A DNA stretch of 53,039 nucleotides from Saccoglossus kowalevskii (taxonomy: Eukaryota > Hemichordata > Enteropneusta > Harrimaniidae), in assembly GCF_000003605.2 (NCBI RefSeq), contig NW_003121912.1, positions 312,765 through 365,803 of the forward strand, read 5' to 3'. Under the pieces are notes generated by a model. That model saw only the letters and a program-made list of their open reading frames with translations. It was not told where the DNA came from and did not search any database. Below are positions 1-15,000 of the stretch, in pieces. How positions within the stretch are numbered: position 1 is the first letter of the stretch; each line of letters starts with the position of its first letter. The translations under genes were made by a program, and so were the position numbers.

Positions 1-70
1 AATTAGGTATTTTCCCTCTGTAAAAATTGCTCCAATTTTCAATATGATTGTCTTAATTATAATTCCACAG

Positions 71-3000
71 ATTATCAGAACGCAACTGTATTGAGATTGT
101 TAATAAACTCATAGAAGACAAGTCACTGGAAGTGATACACACAAATGATGGCAAAGAGTACCTGACACATGCCCAGTTAATGAGAGAAATTCGAGATGAA
201 CTTATTGTGCACTGTGGTAAGCACCTCCATCACACACTAGTACACAGTACCTGTACAGGCCAAAATTTCCAGGCCAAAGTTATATGAAAAAAGTCTTAGC
301 ACATAGAAATAACATTGAGAATATTGAGGCACTAAGGTAAACACATTGGGTATCAAGGTAATAACATTTGATATGGCTCTGTGAAGTCCAGTTAATGAGA
401 GAATTTAGAGATGAAGTTATTGTACACTGTGGTAACCACCTCCACCACACACTACTACAGACAATGTCTGCAGGCCACATTTTTGAGGCCAAAATTTATG
501 AAATAATTTTAGCACATACAAATAACATGGAGATTACCATGAAGGACATTGGGCATCAAGGCAATGATCTTCAATACCTCGGTTCAAGCTCTGTATGTAC
601 CTGGACACTGCACTGCTGGGAATTTCTGTGATTATATTATTTTATGGGATTTATGAAGACAAGTTACTGATACCGGTACTCCACAGATATTTTCATTGCT
701 ACAAGGTTTTACAATTTTCACTCACTAATGAACTTTAGAACGATTTGTCTCATGTGAAGTTAAATTAGTTTACAGTATACATCTTTATCATATTGTTATG
801 TGTTGTGTTATTCTGGTCATCTCATGCTGAGCTACTGTTACCTTATATTTCATATTAAGATTGGACAAGTTCCTGAACTTAATTTTAATGGCTTTAAGTT
901 ATAATCACTTTCTAAACATGCTATCTAGTCATTCTAATGTGTGTCTATTTTTTGATATTATTCTCAGTAATTCACATATATATGTTGTAATCATTAACTG
1001 AATAAAATTATACCCAACGACTTTGTATTTTGACACATATTTCTATCAACCCACAGGTAGAATTAATCTTGTTGAATTGCAACAGGTAAGATGTGTTGCT
1101 AATAAATCCAAAATCAGTTTTATCTATGTTTAATTTTACTTGTGCATACATCTTTACTTCTAACAGGCAGAATGTAATAACTGTATTACACAAGTACTCA
1201 TTAAGCACTCAGAATTACCTCTTCTTGTCAAGCCTAAAGTTAAGAATATTACACAACTTTTCAAACCTCTCCAATCATATTTAGATTTGAAACTACATCA
1301 ACAGTTTCACTATCAACTGCAACAGCGTAGTGTAAGTCAACTGACACATGTAAATGTGTGCTAGTTTTTGGATTAGTTATTTACAGATGCTTTTATTCTG
1401 TTTTAGATAATCAATGTAGACTTCAGCCATATTGAAGCTAAAACTAATGACATTGTGAAAAGTGACAAGAATTTGAATCTTATTCTAGGAAAGTTAATAG
1501 ACAGGTAAGAGAATTCTGAATTTTATATGAACACCATTTTTTCATAAGTTGAACTTGTTCTCCTATTCACTGTATTGTATTTGCTCTATTAGAAATCTCT
1601 AATAGATTGATTTGCTTCATGTGAAGTGCTTTGTTTGATATTTTATAACAAACTATTTTGTTTTGTGATTTTTCGTTACCAAATTTAACATCAGAACATT
1701 CAGCATAATCAGGGTCGCAGGAGAGCTGTAGAATAATATATTGTCTGATATAATGTATAGCAATAATGTAACGCCTTGTCTACATATGGACATTGATATG
1801 TTATAATTATTGATAATCATAATTTTGGGTCTATTTCAAAATTCAATTACAAAAATATGAACTTATTGTATATTACAAAATTGTACTTCAAAATTATCAT
1901 TAATACCTTTTTAAAATATCTAAATATAAATATTAAAATTTGCAATATTATCAAATATTTCAGGTTTTTCAAACTGCTCTGAGATAAAGAAATTTTGGCA
2001 GGATTCATTTAGATATGTTTATTGTGCAGATGAAGTAAAATAATGGAACTTCATTTCTTTTTGACTAGCGCCGTCTATAGACAATACTGAGAAAATTAGT
2101 TTCTTCTCATTTTAGGTATGGCACCATACTAAAACTATACTAAATCTAATTTAGTGCTTTATCTAAATACTGTAAATAAAATAGAGTAATTTTTCTCTGC
2201 GTTTTTATTTTGTTGAATCCTGCTAAATTAAAGTGAAATTTATTGTGGCGATGGTATTTGTGAATCTGGAACAAATGAATATGCTCTAAATAAAGCAAAG
2301 TACTGAGACTATCGCCCAGTGAAAATTACCACTTTTACAGTCTTGATGTTAATTTTGTTTATACACTGTTACTAAATTTCATTGTAGTGTTAAGCAATTT
2401 GATCGTTATCATTTGAAAACACTTATTATTGTATAATCAAAGTTTTTTTAAATACTGTTTTGAGTACTTTATATATTTGATACATGTACAATTTTTTGCT
2501 TTGAACCACGTCTATAAATAGACATGTTGGTGACACAAGTGCGAACGTGATAGAAAACACTACTTTATTACGCATTTCTATAATGTTAACTTTCGACCAA
2601 TGAGGGACATTCCCTCCTAGAGTTTAGTATCCTACCGAGCCCATAAATAGGATGTGCAAGTGTTTTAGCGCCAGTCTTTACCGTGTTGTTGTGTTTAACG
2701 TTTGCTTACTTATTACTCTGTGGTAAATTCTCTGGTATATCAGTGGATATACTGTATTGACGTAATAAACTACTCTTGCGCGTTTATTACTTACGTATTC
2801 GTTTCCTGTGATTGATTTGTTTGCATAGCCTGGTATTTCTTACTTATTTTGGATATAACCCAGTCACAAATCATAACCCCACATTCTTGCACGCTTCAAA
2901 GGCAATGCCATGATACCCCAAAGAAAACTACTGATATTCTCCATATTTTATCATATATGGCTTTGAAATTGGGAGTTCTCTCAGCTCAGAATTTCAAGCT

Positions 3001-6000
3001 CTCTTCTGCATTAAGAAATCACTGAGGTGTACTCATCTGCCTATCATGTTATTTCTAGTAATAAATTTAATTACATAACCTTTACATTACAGTGAGTATT
3101 TAGATTTGATAGCTGATGAAATCAATGACAAGTTACAGGAATCAGGTCAGGTGTCAATCGCAGAGTTAACAAAACATTATGATTTACCTGGTGATTTCAT
3201 TATAGAGGTAAGATTTCTACATTTACTTCCTGAGACTGATAAGACAGAAATTAGCATGTACATTTCCTCTAGGTGGCTCTCTCTAATTTATATTGTGCCA
3301 ATCTATATGTACATCAATTATTGAACATAGGTCACAAGATCTAGTACTGTAAATGCATTAATTATTCGCTGAGTTTTAATTTTTCTATTTTCACTGATAA
3401 ATAAATACGTTAAATCTATGTGAAAATGTGAAATAACAATGAAATTTACTTGACAAATTGTGAAATTAAAACTGAATATGCTAAAAACATTAAAAATAGT
3501 TAAATGTCAGTGAAAATATATGGTTTACAGTACTTTATAGCTGAAAACAATAAAAGTGAATTCTATTATATGATTTACTAGTCTGTGCTCTCTTTGGGTT
3601 GTGCAATATTATGCTGTTTACACTAAGGTAAAATGTGTAACATTGGGTCTCTAGGAAAAGATTTTTGTTTAGGGAGTGTCTCAAAGTACTTTATGGAAAA
3701 TAGATTTCCATGTATGATGTGTCTTCATGGTCAATTGTTAATGACAGTCATCTCATTGTGTATCACAACAAATTTGTTTCAGGTGATAGAACAAAGATTA
3801 GGGACAATAATTAAAGGACAGATGGATCAGTATGATAGAGATATCATATTCACAGAATCCTACGTAGCCAGACAGACTGCCATTATAAGAGGTGTGTTCA
3901 GTGCTATCACAAGGTATTGTACTTCTATTATTATATGGTACTACCGTAAAAATCATAATTGAGGCTGCAGCTGTAATAGACGCTGCACCCTTAACTTGAG
4001 ACATTGTTTCTTGTTGAAATTGACAAGTTTTGGTCCCAGAGAAACCCTGCAATATAAGCTGCTCCGGAACATTCACATATGTGATGGTCTAATGTGTTTC
4101 ATTTCATACATTCACCCAGACTGCAATTGAGTGAGAATGATCTTGGCAGTAACACAAATGAAAACAATAACTTTTAGGAGACAACGGTAAATACAAGACA
4201 GTCTAATCCTTTACTAAAATGCAACAAATAAATGTTTCATTTCCTAGCTGTTACTCAGATTCCGTACAAGTGAGAGCATTCTTAGCACTAGCTTGACAGA
4301 AAACAATAACTTTATTCAAAAAGTTTCCATAAATACTGGAGTAAAAGCAAGAATCTTTCATTCTGAGTTCAGTACATCTGTTCGCACTATATATCGCTAT
4401 CACTTGCGTACAAATATTATCACCTACCACGCATTCTTCAAGATGTCCATTAGACAAGCATCATACAATGCCGATTTTAAACTGAAAGTTGTCAGTAAGG
4501 CGCTTGAGTGGAAGAATAACCGCAAAACTACTGATCATTTCGGTATAAATGAAAAAGAAGTCCGTAACTGGTTTCATTCTAAAAAAGAAATATTTAACAG
4601 CAAACGTACCAAGAAGAGGTTATCGAAGAGGTAAGTAAAAACCTTGACAACAAACTGATGCAATATGGTTCAACGAACATCGTAAGAATGGTAATGCAGT
4701 TTCTGGTCGTCAACTCCAGATGCAAGCTTATCATATCAGTGAATATCCAGACTTCAAAGCATCAAATGGTCGGCTTTGTGCCTTCAAGCAATGCCATACG
4801 TTATCAACTTGCACCAGGACATTGATAGTTCAGAAACTGCCACCCGATTACAAAGAAAAAATATCCAAAGTATAAATATCCACTGTCAGACATTTATAGC
4901 ATGGACGAAACGCCACTACGTTTTGACATGCTGGCAACGGAACCCTCAAGTACAGTGGTGACAAAACTGTCCACATAAGAACCACGAACTCTGAAAAGAA
5001 AGGCTTCACAGCTGTGTTGACTGTATGTGTTGACGGTACAAAATTACACCCGTTGATAATTGTCATTCCTGGTGGTCTGACATCTATTCTCCAGCCCTTA
5101 GATGTTGGTGTTAATAAGCTATTAAAATAATATATGCACGACGAGTGGGACAACTGGATGAAGACTGGTGATGTTATATTGACTGCAGCAGGAAAACGAA
5201 AGGCACTGGAAAAGAAAATCATGCTGGAATGGGTAGTGGCGTCTTGGAATGCTGTCCCGGCATCAACTCTTTCAAGAAACCTGGTATTTCAAATGCACTG
5301 GATTGGTCGGAGGATCATCTCATTTATGAAGATTGCGAAACTGACAAGGAAGACAATGAGGTGCTTGGGGAGCAGATAGCTGACATATTTGCCAGTGACG
5401 ATGAAGACGATGGAGATTTTCTGGGATTTTAATCGCGTGCTATCTTGCACACACAAACCAAACAGTCCTTTTCAGGGCCACCACATATTTTAGAAAGAGA
5501 TATACCATTTTATTATGCAGTATTTTGTACAGTGTGTATCTATTGTGTGTACAAGTTTGTCTGTGTGCGAAACTTCAAAAGAGCTCTTAGGATTGCAACA
5601 AAGTTTCTTTTATGTCTCATCTCATTAGCATATCATTATCCCTGCAGGCTTTTGTTTTCTGAAACATTTTCCCGCTGTTATCGAAATGAATGCCCTAATT
5701 AAAGCCGCACCCAGACTTTGCGCATCTGAAGTCACACATTAAAAAATTGAGTTTTAGTCAAAGCCGCGGCCTCAATTAGGATTTTTAACGGTAGGTATTT
5801 ATGAAAATGTATCTTAATTTGAATGTTACAAGTGTATATATTTAAATGCAAAATGCTTTTGTAGTCAATAGTGATGCCACATATGTTTCCTGTTTTTATG
5901 TTTTGTTTGTTGAATTGTTGACTATCAGTACATCATAAATATAGCATTATACTGTCTCCCGCCAGTGAAGATGAGCTCTACACATGACTATATGTTTTGT

Positions 6001-9000
6001 ATCACATAAATTGGCCTGATTTAATCCAGTTACTGATGTTTTATATCGAAGTCTGAAAACAAGATAATTTATAATCTAAATTATTCAATACTTATAGTGC
6101 AGTAACGTCACTGGGATAAAGATTGTTCTAAGTTTGTGTCCTTTATTTAGCATTGTTTGATTAATAACACTACTAAACAATTATGCTATATTTCAGACCA
6201 ACACCAGTTATAAGTCTTCTCAACCAGTACAAATTTCATGAAAAATTATTCTACAGTAAGTATAGAATCTAAATTTTGAAATGAAGTTTTTAAGAGGTGA
6301 ACACTTAGTCAAGCACCCCTCAAAAAATTATTCAAATGACAATTTTCTCTCGCCATTTAAGTTAGTGTGGGTTATATTACGTGTTTGTGGAAATGAAAAC
6401 ATTTTTTCATAAAATCAGTTGTGTTGTAATTGATTTCCACAACTCTCTTGTACATGTACAATGAACACACATGTTAACAAAAAATATGTACATTTTATTA
6501 TTACAATATTATTTTTGTACCCTATAATGTATGATGTGAAATTTATTAGTGTCTGTGAAAAAACAGTTGAATATTTTCAAGTTATACGCATTCTTCATTG
6601 AACTTTCTTTGACCAAAAAATGTTTTTAATGCAATGTGAAGTAAATTACCCATGCTGAATTATAATCTTTTGGAATTGATATTGAAGAAAAAAACGATAC
6701 GATTTTTTTTAAACTGGTGCAAAATCTATTGGTATGCCTAATAGCTTGATGGTGTCATTAAATATATCTATTCTGTACACACTGAATCTACCACCGTAAT
6801 TGGGATTACTAAGAATTTTAGGAATAATTTTGCTCCATGTTTAAATTACAGATGTAATAGAGAAGCTGGTCGAGCAAGGCAGACTGAAAGGCAGTGTGGT
6901 TGGTGGAAAGCAAGATAAGTCTTCATATGTACCAGATATATATGCCAAAACACAGAATAATTGGGTTGATTCATTTTATCAACAAAATGGTTACTTAGGT
7001 ATACTATAAATATATTAATTATTCACATAGTTTTAATTATATTTTGTAATTAAAGCCAACATAAAAATGTTTTGAAACATAGTATCTAATTACTATCATA
7101 TTGCTGATTTAAAGACCATCATTATGTAATGTTCAGACATTATTTGCTTTGGGGCCATGTCTATGCATAATAATTAGGTAATTTGCATATTGTCTCATTT
7201 CGATTTGTTTAAGCAAAATCACAACATATTTTATCAAATTTTCATTTTCTAAATATGTTTTTATAAATCAATAATGATTGCATATTTAGTAATCACACGG
7301 GAGCTTTGCAGATTTTTAACTTTGATTAATGATTTTGCTAGGACCAGTTCTTAGTGTTTACAGCACCACAGTTATTGTACCACTCGTGTCTGACTGGCGG
7401 CCATATGCAAAAGACAGTCATTTTACATCAGTAATATGTGTTCTATGGCTTTTTAAATGGTTAAATTAGTACTCCGGCATTACCAACATCAGTCAAATTT
7501 CAGTCTTTGTTGTCATTGCTAAGCAGCAGAATTCATATTTATTTAAACAAAAATCTTTTTCATTCTTGGCAAAAAAAAACTATTTTAATTCCTTTACATC
7601 ATGAGAAACAGTCAAAATTACATTCTTTATATCTTATGATCTAACGTATGACCTTTGACCCTTAATTCAGAATATGACACGTTAGCCAGACTTGGCATAC
7701 AGGATGGTAAATCCTATTTGAAGAGAAGATACAAGTCACAAGATGTGCTGTATTTACACACTGTATGTGTTGGTAGATCTATCCAAGATCAGATGGATGC
7801 AAGTATAGATGAAGCCTTAAATACTAATACATGGGTTGATATATCGGTGAGTATGTGACTTCTCTGAAACAAGTTGACAGACAAGTTTGATATTTGGTTT
7901 CTAGATGCTGTTTGTATCAAGGATAGTATGTAACATGGCAGTCATATACACTTACACTTGACTTGCATTATGCATCAGAACATCATTGTTTTTTATGAAT
8001 ATAATTAATAAACATTTCACAGTGTTTATTACTGATTGCCTTTGTTTCCAAGTCAGTTGGTTATTTATGGAGGTTTTCAGCAGATGATATGCTAACAAAG
8101 GAATTATAAAAAAAAAACATAAAAATGGTAAACCAAAATAGGGCATTAGATAAGTAGTCAATATTCAATGACAACTTCACATTCATAACATTAGTTCATT
8201 ATTTCTATCTAATTATTTGATTGTAAATTCAAGAATTTTCTCTGTGGAATGAGTCTGGGAGATTATCTGTCTGATTAAATCTGATGTAGCTTTATTACAG
8301 TACTTTCAGTGTACACACTTCTAACTACATCTGACCAACTACATGTGGTATGCAAATGTGGATCAACCAATCAGAATTAGTGTTACAGGCCACTTTTTAG
8401 AATGACATGGCATGGTTTAGTAAGATCTGCTCCAATTGGTTAACCTCAGATTTTAATCAGATTAATGGATTAGAACTGAATCTTGACCATATTTTTTTTC
8501 AGCCTCTGCTTCCATCACCATTTACAGACACCGATGCCAATCAGTTATTAAATAAGATTATGAAAGATAAACCAAATGCCAGGGTATTCTGTGACAGTAT
8601 TGTAGCAAGTCAGTCATTTCTAACGAAGTGTAAATCCCCGTTTGAAAATCTAATGAAGAAAAAAGCTGAGAAGGTAAGGATATTTAATGTCTTTGATGTG
8701 CTTGCATTTCACACAGCGAAGTAATGACTTAATTACTAAAGGGTCATATGCTGCAAGTTTCTTTCATTCCCTGGTACATAACTTGGTTCAATATTATTGT
8801 CACGCCACAAGTTTTTTGATCATTTACCTATTCCCAATTCTGAATTACACTATGTGAACCGATTTAACCCATTTTTCACACCTCGTTCCCATCAACACAA
8901 ACTGCTTGAATCAATCGTAATAAACATTGACCAGGGATCTGCCAGGTAGCAGGTTGGCCATCCTGTGAATCTGAGTGAACTCTTCTGAATTTTTAACTTT

Positions 9001-12000
9001 TAAAAACAATATCCAACTATTATGTTAGTCAACACAACATATAGTAAACAGAGTACAGCTTATGTCTGGATAAACTGTAAACTGATTAATTTTCGCTGCT
9101 GATTATGGCAAAATTTGTGAAAATGTTTTGAAAGTCAGTGACATAGGTCTTCTGGAGTTATTTTCACTGCTACTAAATTATGCTTCTTTAACTTGACTGA
9201 CAAAAGTTTTATATTTCCAAAAATAAATAAACTCTCTGCCCAAAGCTGTTGGTCCAACCGTGTTTCAAAAGCTACAGTTTTCTACTATGCTTCCTAAATT
9301 AAACTGATGTACGGGAGTCTTGTTGCGATTTTGACAAACCCCTATTTTGTAGTCTGTGTAGTTGGTGTACAGTGTTTAATATTCATTCATGTCTGTTTCT
9401 AGTCCATATATGTGTAATTTCTTCTGGCCCCCAACAATTTAAACAACTTCAGTTCTGGTTATTGATAGGCCCTAAGAAAGCATTTACAGTCACCTTTGCA
9501 GTATTTGTTGCACTGGCAACATTAAGGTAGAAGCCTACTCATAAATTATAAAACCCGGAATTTATTCATTTTGCAATAAATTGTACTCCAAGGCAATATA
9601 AGATTGTTGACCTAAAAAAAGTTGGGGGTCACCAGCGATTTTTTCGAGAAATTGATGGTTGTATTTTAGTGGAAAGTCGACATTTTGACACTGTTATAAC
9701 ACTTTTACCACAGATGTCTATGGCAGAGATATTGTGCAATATCCTAAAATCTAGCCTTGTGACATGGGCTGAAAAAAATCATATATAGTTAATGATGGTG
9801 TACTTTTTGTTCTGAATTATTTAAATAATCTGGGTTTTAAATAGTGTCAAAAAATACAATTTTTCTTAACATTGTGTTCTATGGAATTGTTCTAAAAATA
9901 GCAATTTTCAAGAAATATTAAGATATGTTTTTCAAAAAGCATAACTGTAACACACAAAATGCTATTTCATTGTACCATGAGACATTAGCTTCATGATTGT
10001 ACATAATAAACTAATGAACATTGTCATGCGATTTATGACCAATTTTGTCAAATATTATGACTAGGCTTCTACCTTAAGCACCAGTACGTCTATGAACATT
10101 GGTTGACTATATTAATTTGCAAATGTATAAATAATTGTTCATAACATCAAATAGATGTATACATGTAGCAGTACTTGTACTTCAGCATGGGTGTGCACAC
10201 TAACAAGTACAAGTTATTTTCCTAGGATGCTAAAAATGCACCTGCAATGCTTAAAGAAGAGAAAGCTGTCGCTTCTGGATCCGGTAAAAAAGACAAAAGA
10301 GATGAGAGACGGAAACGTGCCACTGGTGGCGCTGGAAGCACTCATTCCGGAGTAGGGGGGAATGCTAGAGAAGTCAAGATTAAGAAAGCTAAAAAAGGAA
10401 GAGGAGGGAGATTTGTAGATGCTGAGGATGAAGAGGATATGGATGATTTCACACAAGGTAGGTATTTCCAATTTAATCATTCATCATATATTCTATTTTA
10501 GTCCGAAAAGGGGACTATTAATTTGGGTTCGTTCCATACGTCCATCCATCAGTACGTACGTCCGAAATGGCCGACTGTGTGTCCGCAGCAGTGTCTCGGA
10601 GATGACTGGGCCGATTTGGATCAAAGTTAGTATGACGATCATACATATTGGGTTGTAGGTGTACGTCATTTTTTTTCCATGATTCGAACAAATATGGCCG
10701 ACTGGTGGCCATTTTGTTTTTCATGGTACCCATGCTACTTTCTCTTGAATGCAATGAACGTTTCTCTTTAAATTTTGTACAAAAACAGTATACCAATAGA
10801 TACATCAACATGAACATTATTTTTTGTAATTTGATTCAATTTGACTGCCCAATGTCCAATTCTCGTGTAAAAGCACTAAATCATAATTTTTTACAAATCC
10901 ATCTCCTATTAATGGTTTCAATCTATTCTCAATGACTTCAAATTGATATGTCAGATCACAAAATTTTGGACAGGACTGTGTCATTAACAATGACTTGTTG
11001 AATTTTGTGTTGACAATGTGTTTTACACTTGTTGCTTACCGATCTCAAACTTGGCATGGCATTGAACCCAATGAATTTGTTATTATAAAGCTACAAAGAT
11101 GAAATACTCGCATCTTCCTGCATTTAGAGATTAATTTTTACAAAAATCTTGTCAGCACTACTCAGTTTCTTTAAAATTATCCCACATTGATATAAAGACG
11201 TTATACCGGTAATCTCATTTGCATCCTTCTTTTTTTTCACATGCAAACATTTTAATATGATTGCTAATATTTAATCATCACTCATAGCTTCACAACCAGT
11301 GAATGCAACATGAAAAATATTGTTTTAAAAAAAGATTTCTAAATACTGCAAAATGACTAATTTTCACTGGGTTTAAATTTCACTAATGTACCATTTCAGG
11401 CATATTCACTGGGTTTTAAATTCATGGTTTTATCAGATAATGTGTTCTATGCTAAATTTTACATATTCACTGGGTTTTAATTGAGCACATTTTCCAATCA
11501 GCGAAATAAGCAAAATTAAAACCCAGTGAATAATTAATCCTTTCACAGTATACTGAAAAGTATGCTCCTACAACATGAAGTTTTGTGAATAGAATGTCAA
11601 TATTATTTTTGTTAAAGTAGCATCTTGCTGTCCTGTCTCCTTTCATAAAAATGTGCAAAGTACAATCTCAGTGATTGACGCCTTGCTTTTTAAGAAACCG
11701 CTCTAGATTGAAAATAAACTTTGAGCTAATCTGGTCAAATTAATTTAGCCACCTGTCAATACATTTACCATTTGGCAAATGGATAACAGAATCCCTGCTC
11801 TTTGCTTTGTGTTTTTTTGTTTTGGGGATTACATCTCTCACCATGTCATTAGACACAAGTATATCACTTAGTTTCTTCTCATGTTCTGTATTCCAGGATC
11901 CCGGGATCGACCACAAGAACTGAAATTTATGTCACAAGAAGAAATAGAAGACGTACTGAGTGAAAACCTTACTGACTGTTCTGACAATTTCATCTCAGAA

Positions 12001-15000
12001 ATCGCTTCTGAACTGGTTAGGTAATGTTTACTGTACATAGTAAAACTTTCGTAATATCCAGAAATTTAAACCACTATTGTGGGGGGAAAATGTACATACT
12101 AATGTGCATTTTATTTGCATAATTATTGAAAATAGAAATTGTGATGATGATCTTGCTAATTAAAATGCACAAAAAAATTACTATACTGCCCTCTGGTGGC
12201 CTACTTTTGTATTTGATGATAATTTTGTTTTCTTCGCAGGCCTCTCACCAAGTCTTACCAAGAAGTGGCTAGATCTATATTTATGCAGACTACTGGTACA
12301 TCAGATAGTGTTGACAGACGGAAAACACACTCGGAATTGCAAGATAGAATCAATGGACTCTGGACTAATATTAAATTATTTGAGAAAGGAATTAAAATTG
12401 TCAGCGGTAAGGGTGAGAAGTTTTCTTTTGATTATATAATTAATTTTGATTTATTTATTTATAGTTCAACATATTGCAGTAATGTTTCATGCTATATTTG
12501 TTTATTTTTGACTATATCACATTAAAACATACTATCATGATGGATCTGAACATCAGATATGCATTTTACAATTTACTGTATTTAAAAAATAGTAATATTC
12601 TAAATTAATGATTGAGTATACTACAAATGAGACTTGGGGTTTACATGTGCTTCTGTTGGAGAAAAACATGGTATTATTATCAGAATTTTAAAGCGACATT
12701 TGGATTCATCAGAAACATAATGAACATACAGTGTACAAACAAATTAAAATTGTTTGTAAAAATTAAAGATAGTAAACCATCATTTGCCATGGATAACAAT
12801 TTGAAAGAAATGCGTAATGTAGGAGCACATTTCTGTCAATTGACTGTTTTGTGATCATTGTAATAAGTAACATCCACATGCATGATCCTGAGCTGAATTA
12901 GGGACGACGTCAAAAGATCGATGTCGGATAAAAAACTTATTTGCTTTAGTTTGGGGGTGGGGGGTTTTGACCTCAGTTTCCATCCTACAAAAACGATTTT
13001 ATTTTTTAATGAAGTAAAAAAAATCTTGGAATATATGTAGTTCGTTTTTTTCCTATCCAATCATGGACAAAAATAACAGAAAATAAAAAAACACATCCAA
13101 GACAAGAAAATGTTTTAGTCAGAGTGTAAATGAAGTCAATTTCAGAACATAGAGCATGCGCAGAACCCAAAAAAGTATTTTGCGCATGCGTATATTCCCC
13201 TTCATTATTTCCTCTTGAACGGCCGAAGGTTTGGTGGCTGGGTTTTTTGGCAGACAACCAACTGCTATGCCATACTACTGTCCGATTATCAATTTGTATT
13301 TAATGGTGAATGTAGTCTGATCAATATGTATCAATTAAGTTTCAGTGGGGGTGGGGGGATTGGGAAAAAACTAAAGGAATTAAGTTTTTTATCCTACATT
13401 GAACTTTTGATGTTGTCCCTTACATGCCACTGGTTATCGATTTCATTATCTATTTTCCTTTGCAGAGGATCTCCAAGGTCAGTTATACAGGTATATCTTG
13501 AAGACTCTCTGTTCTGATATTTCTAATCTGCTCTTTGAAGCTTTAGCTAATGATAACATGTTGAGAGTAGAAGACTCTAGCACTCTTACACCAGAGGTGA
13601 GAATAATCTTACTACTGTAGTTTATTTTTAATATTTCCAATTTAGTTGTGCTATAAATAAACATAAATTGGGTTGAGAAATGTCATTTAAATTCATAGAT
13701 AACTAAAAAAAAACACTTCCTGGGATTATATATTCACTGATTTACCAATTAAGTCAAAATAAAGTGTTCTACAGCACTATTAGCTTTCATTCTGTCCACA
13801 TGTACCAATTGAACACTTTCTACTTCCTCAATTTTTTACAGCTGAGAGCCAAGCTACTTAATAAGTTTCCAGCTAATATTCAGAGCAAGATGACAAAATT
13901 ACACAATTCATTGACAGAAAAGGTGAGTAGTTTGTCTCATTGCCTCTCTAACCACTGAAATTCATATAGTTATATAAAATATGAAGAATCAGGTTTTATT
14001 AGGAGAAATATTTACCANNNNNNNNNNNNNNNNNNNNNNNNNNNNNNNNNNNNNNNNNNNNNNNNNNATGTTCTATCTGAACTCTTAGTTTGTGATATGA
14101 ATCTGGATATTATACCTCTTTAACTTGATCAGAATGACAGATGGTTTGTTCTGATGATCAGAGTATTGAAAATCAAAATTCTCTAATTGAAACTCTGTAA
14201 TTCCTGACTTGTGTACAACAATGTAGTATACATAGACGACTTTCCCGGAAGTTGAAGAACCGGCTTTTCGCATGCGTAATTGGGATGTAACGTAAACTTG
14301 CACGCGTGATATTGTGCTCCTGTGTGTACCAATCGACGTAACAAAAATAAAATTCTTTTCTATTGACTATCAGTAAACTGACATGGTTGTATTTTCCCCC
14401 ATGACAAAGCAGGAGTATCTTACACCCCAGTTTTGCTACTTCGGGAAAGTGGTCTATTAATGGCATAGATTTATCAAAGTAAATCTGTTGACTATTTGAA
14501 TACTATCTGGTTGCTCATCAAGTATCCAGTGGTTTTTGCCAAGTTCTGAAGTTCATTTTCACTGAAAAGAATTTTTGGGTGTTTTGTATGCAGTTTATTT
14601 TCACTGATTTTTTTTTTTTTTTATGAGTTCAATGTAAGAAAAAAGATATTTTCACTGAATCATCCCTTAAGTAAAAATAGAGAAAATAAACCCCTTGAGA
14701 AAAACTACAAATAATTGTCAGTTTTAATACTGTTCTGCCATTTGGAAGTATTGATCTTTGACTCCGACATGTGCTTTCTTGGTGTGTGATACAAGTAAAT
14801 AGGAATGGGTATCTCTAATGATTTATAGAAGTAAATCTGTTTTGTGGTTTTGCCAAGTTCTGAAGTTCATTTTCACTGAAAAGAATTTGTGTGTTTTGTA
14901 TGCAGTTTATTTTCACTGATTTCTTTTTATGAGTTCAATGTAGAAAATAATTTTCAGTTTTAACACTTTTGCTTGCAGCACAAGAACTGTTCTGCCATTT

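Noticed and set aside
8874-8883. TTTCACACCT T-box half-site in a UFL1 intron
   Set aside because: A single ten-base match far from brachyury and inside a CpG-depleted intron; likely chance.
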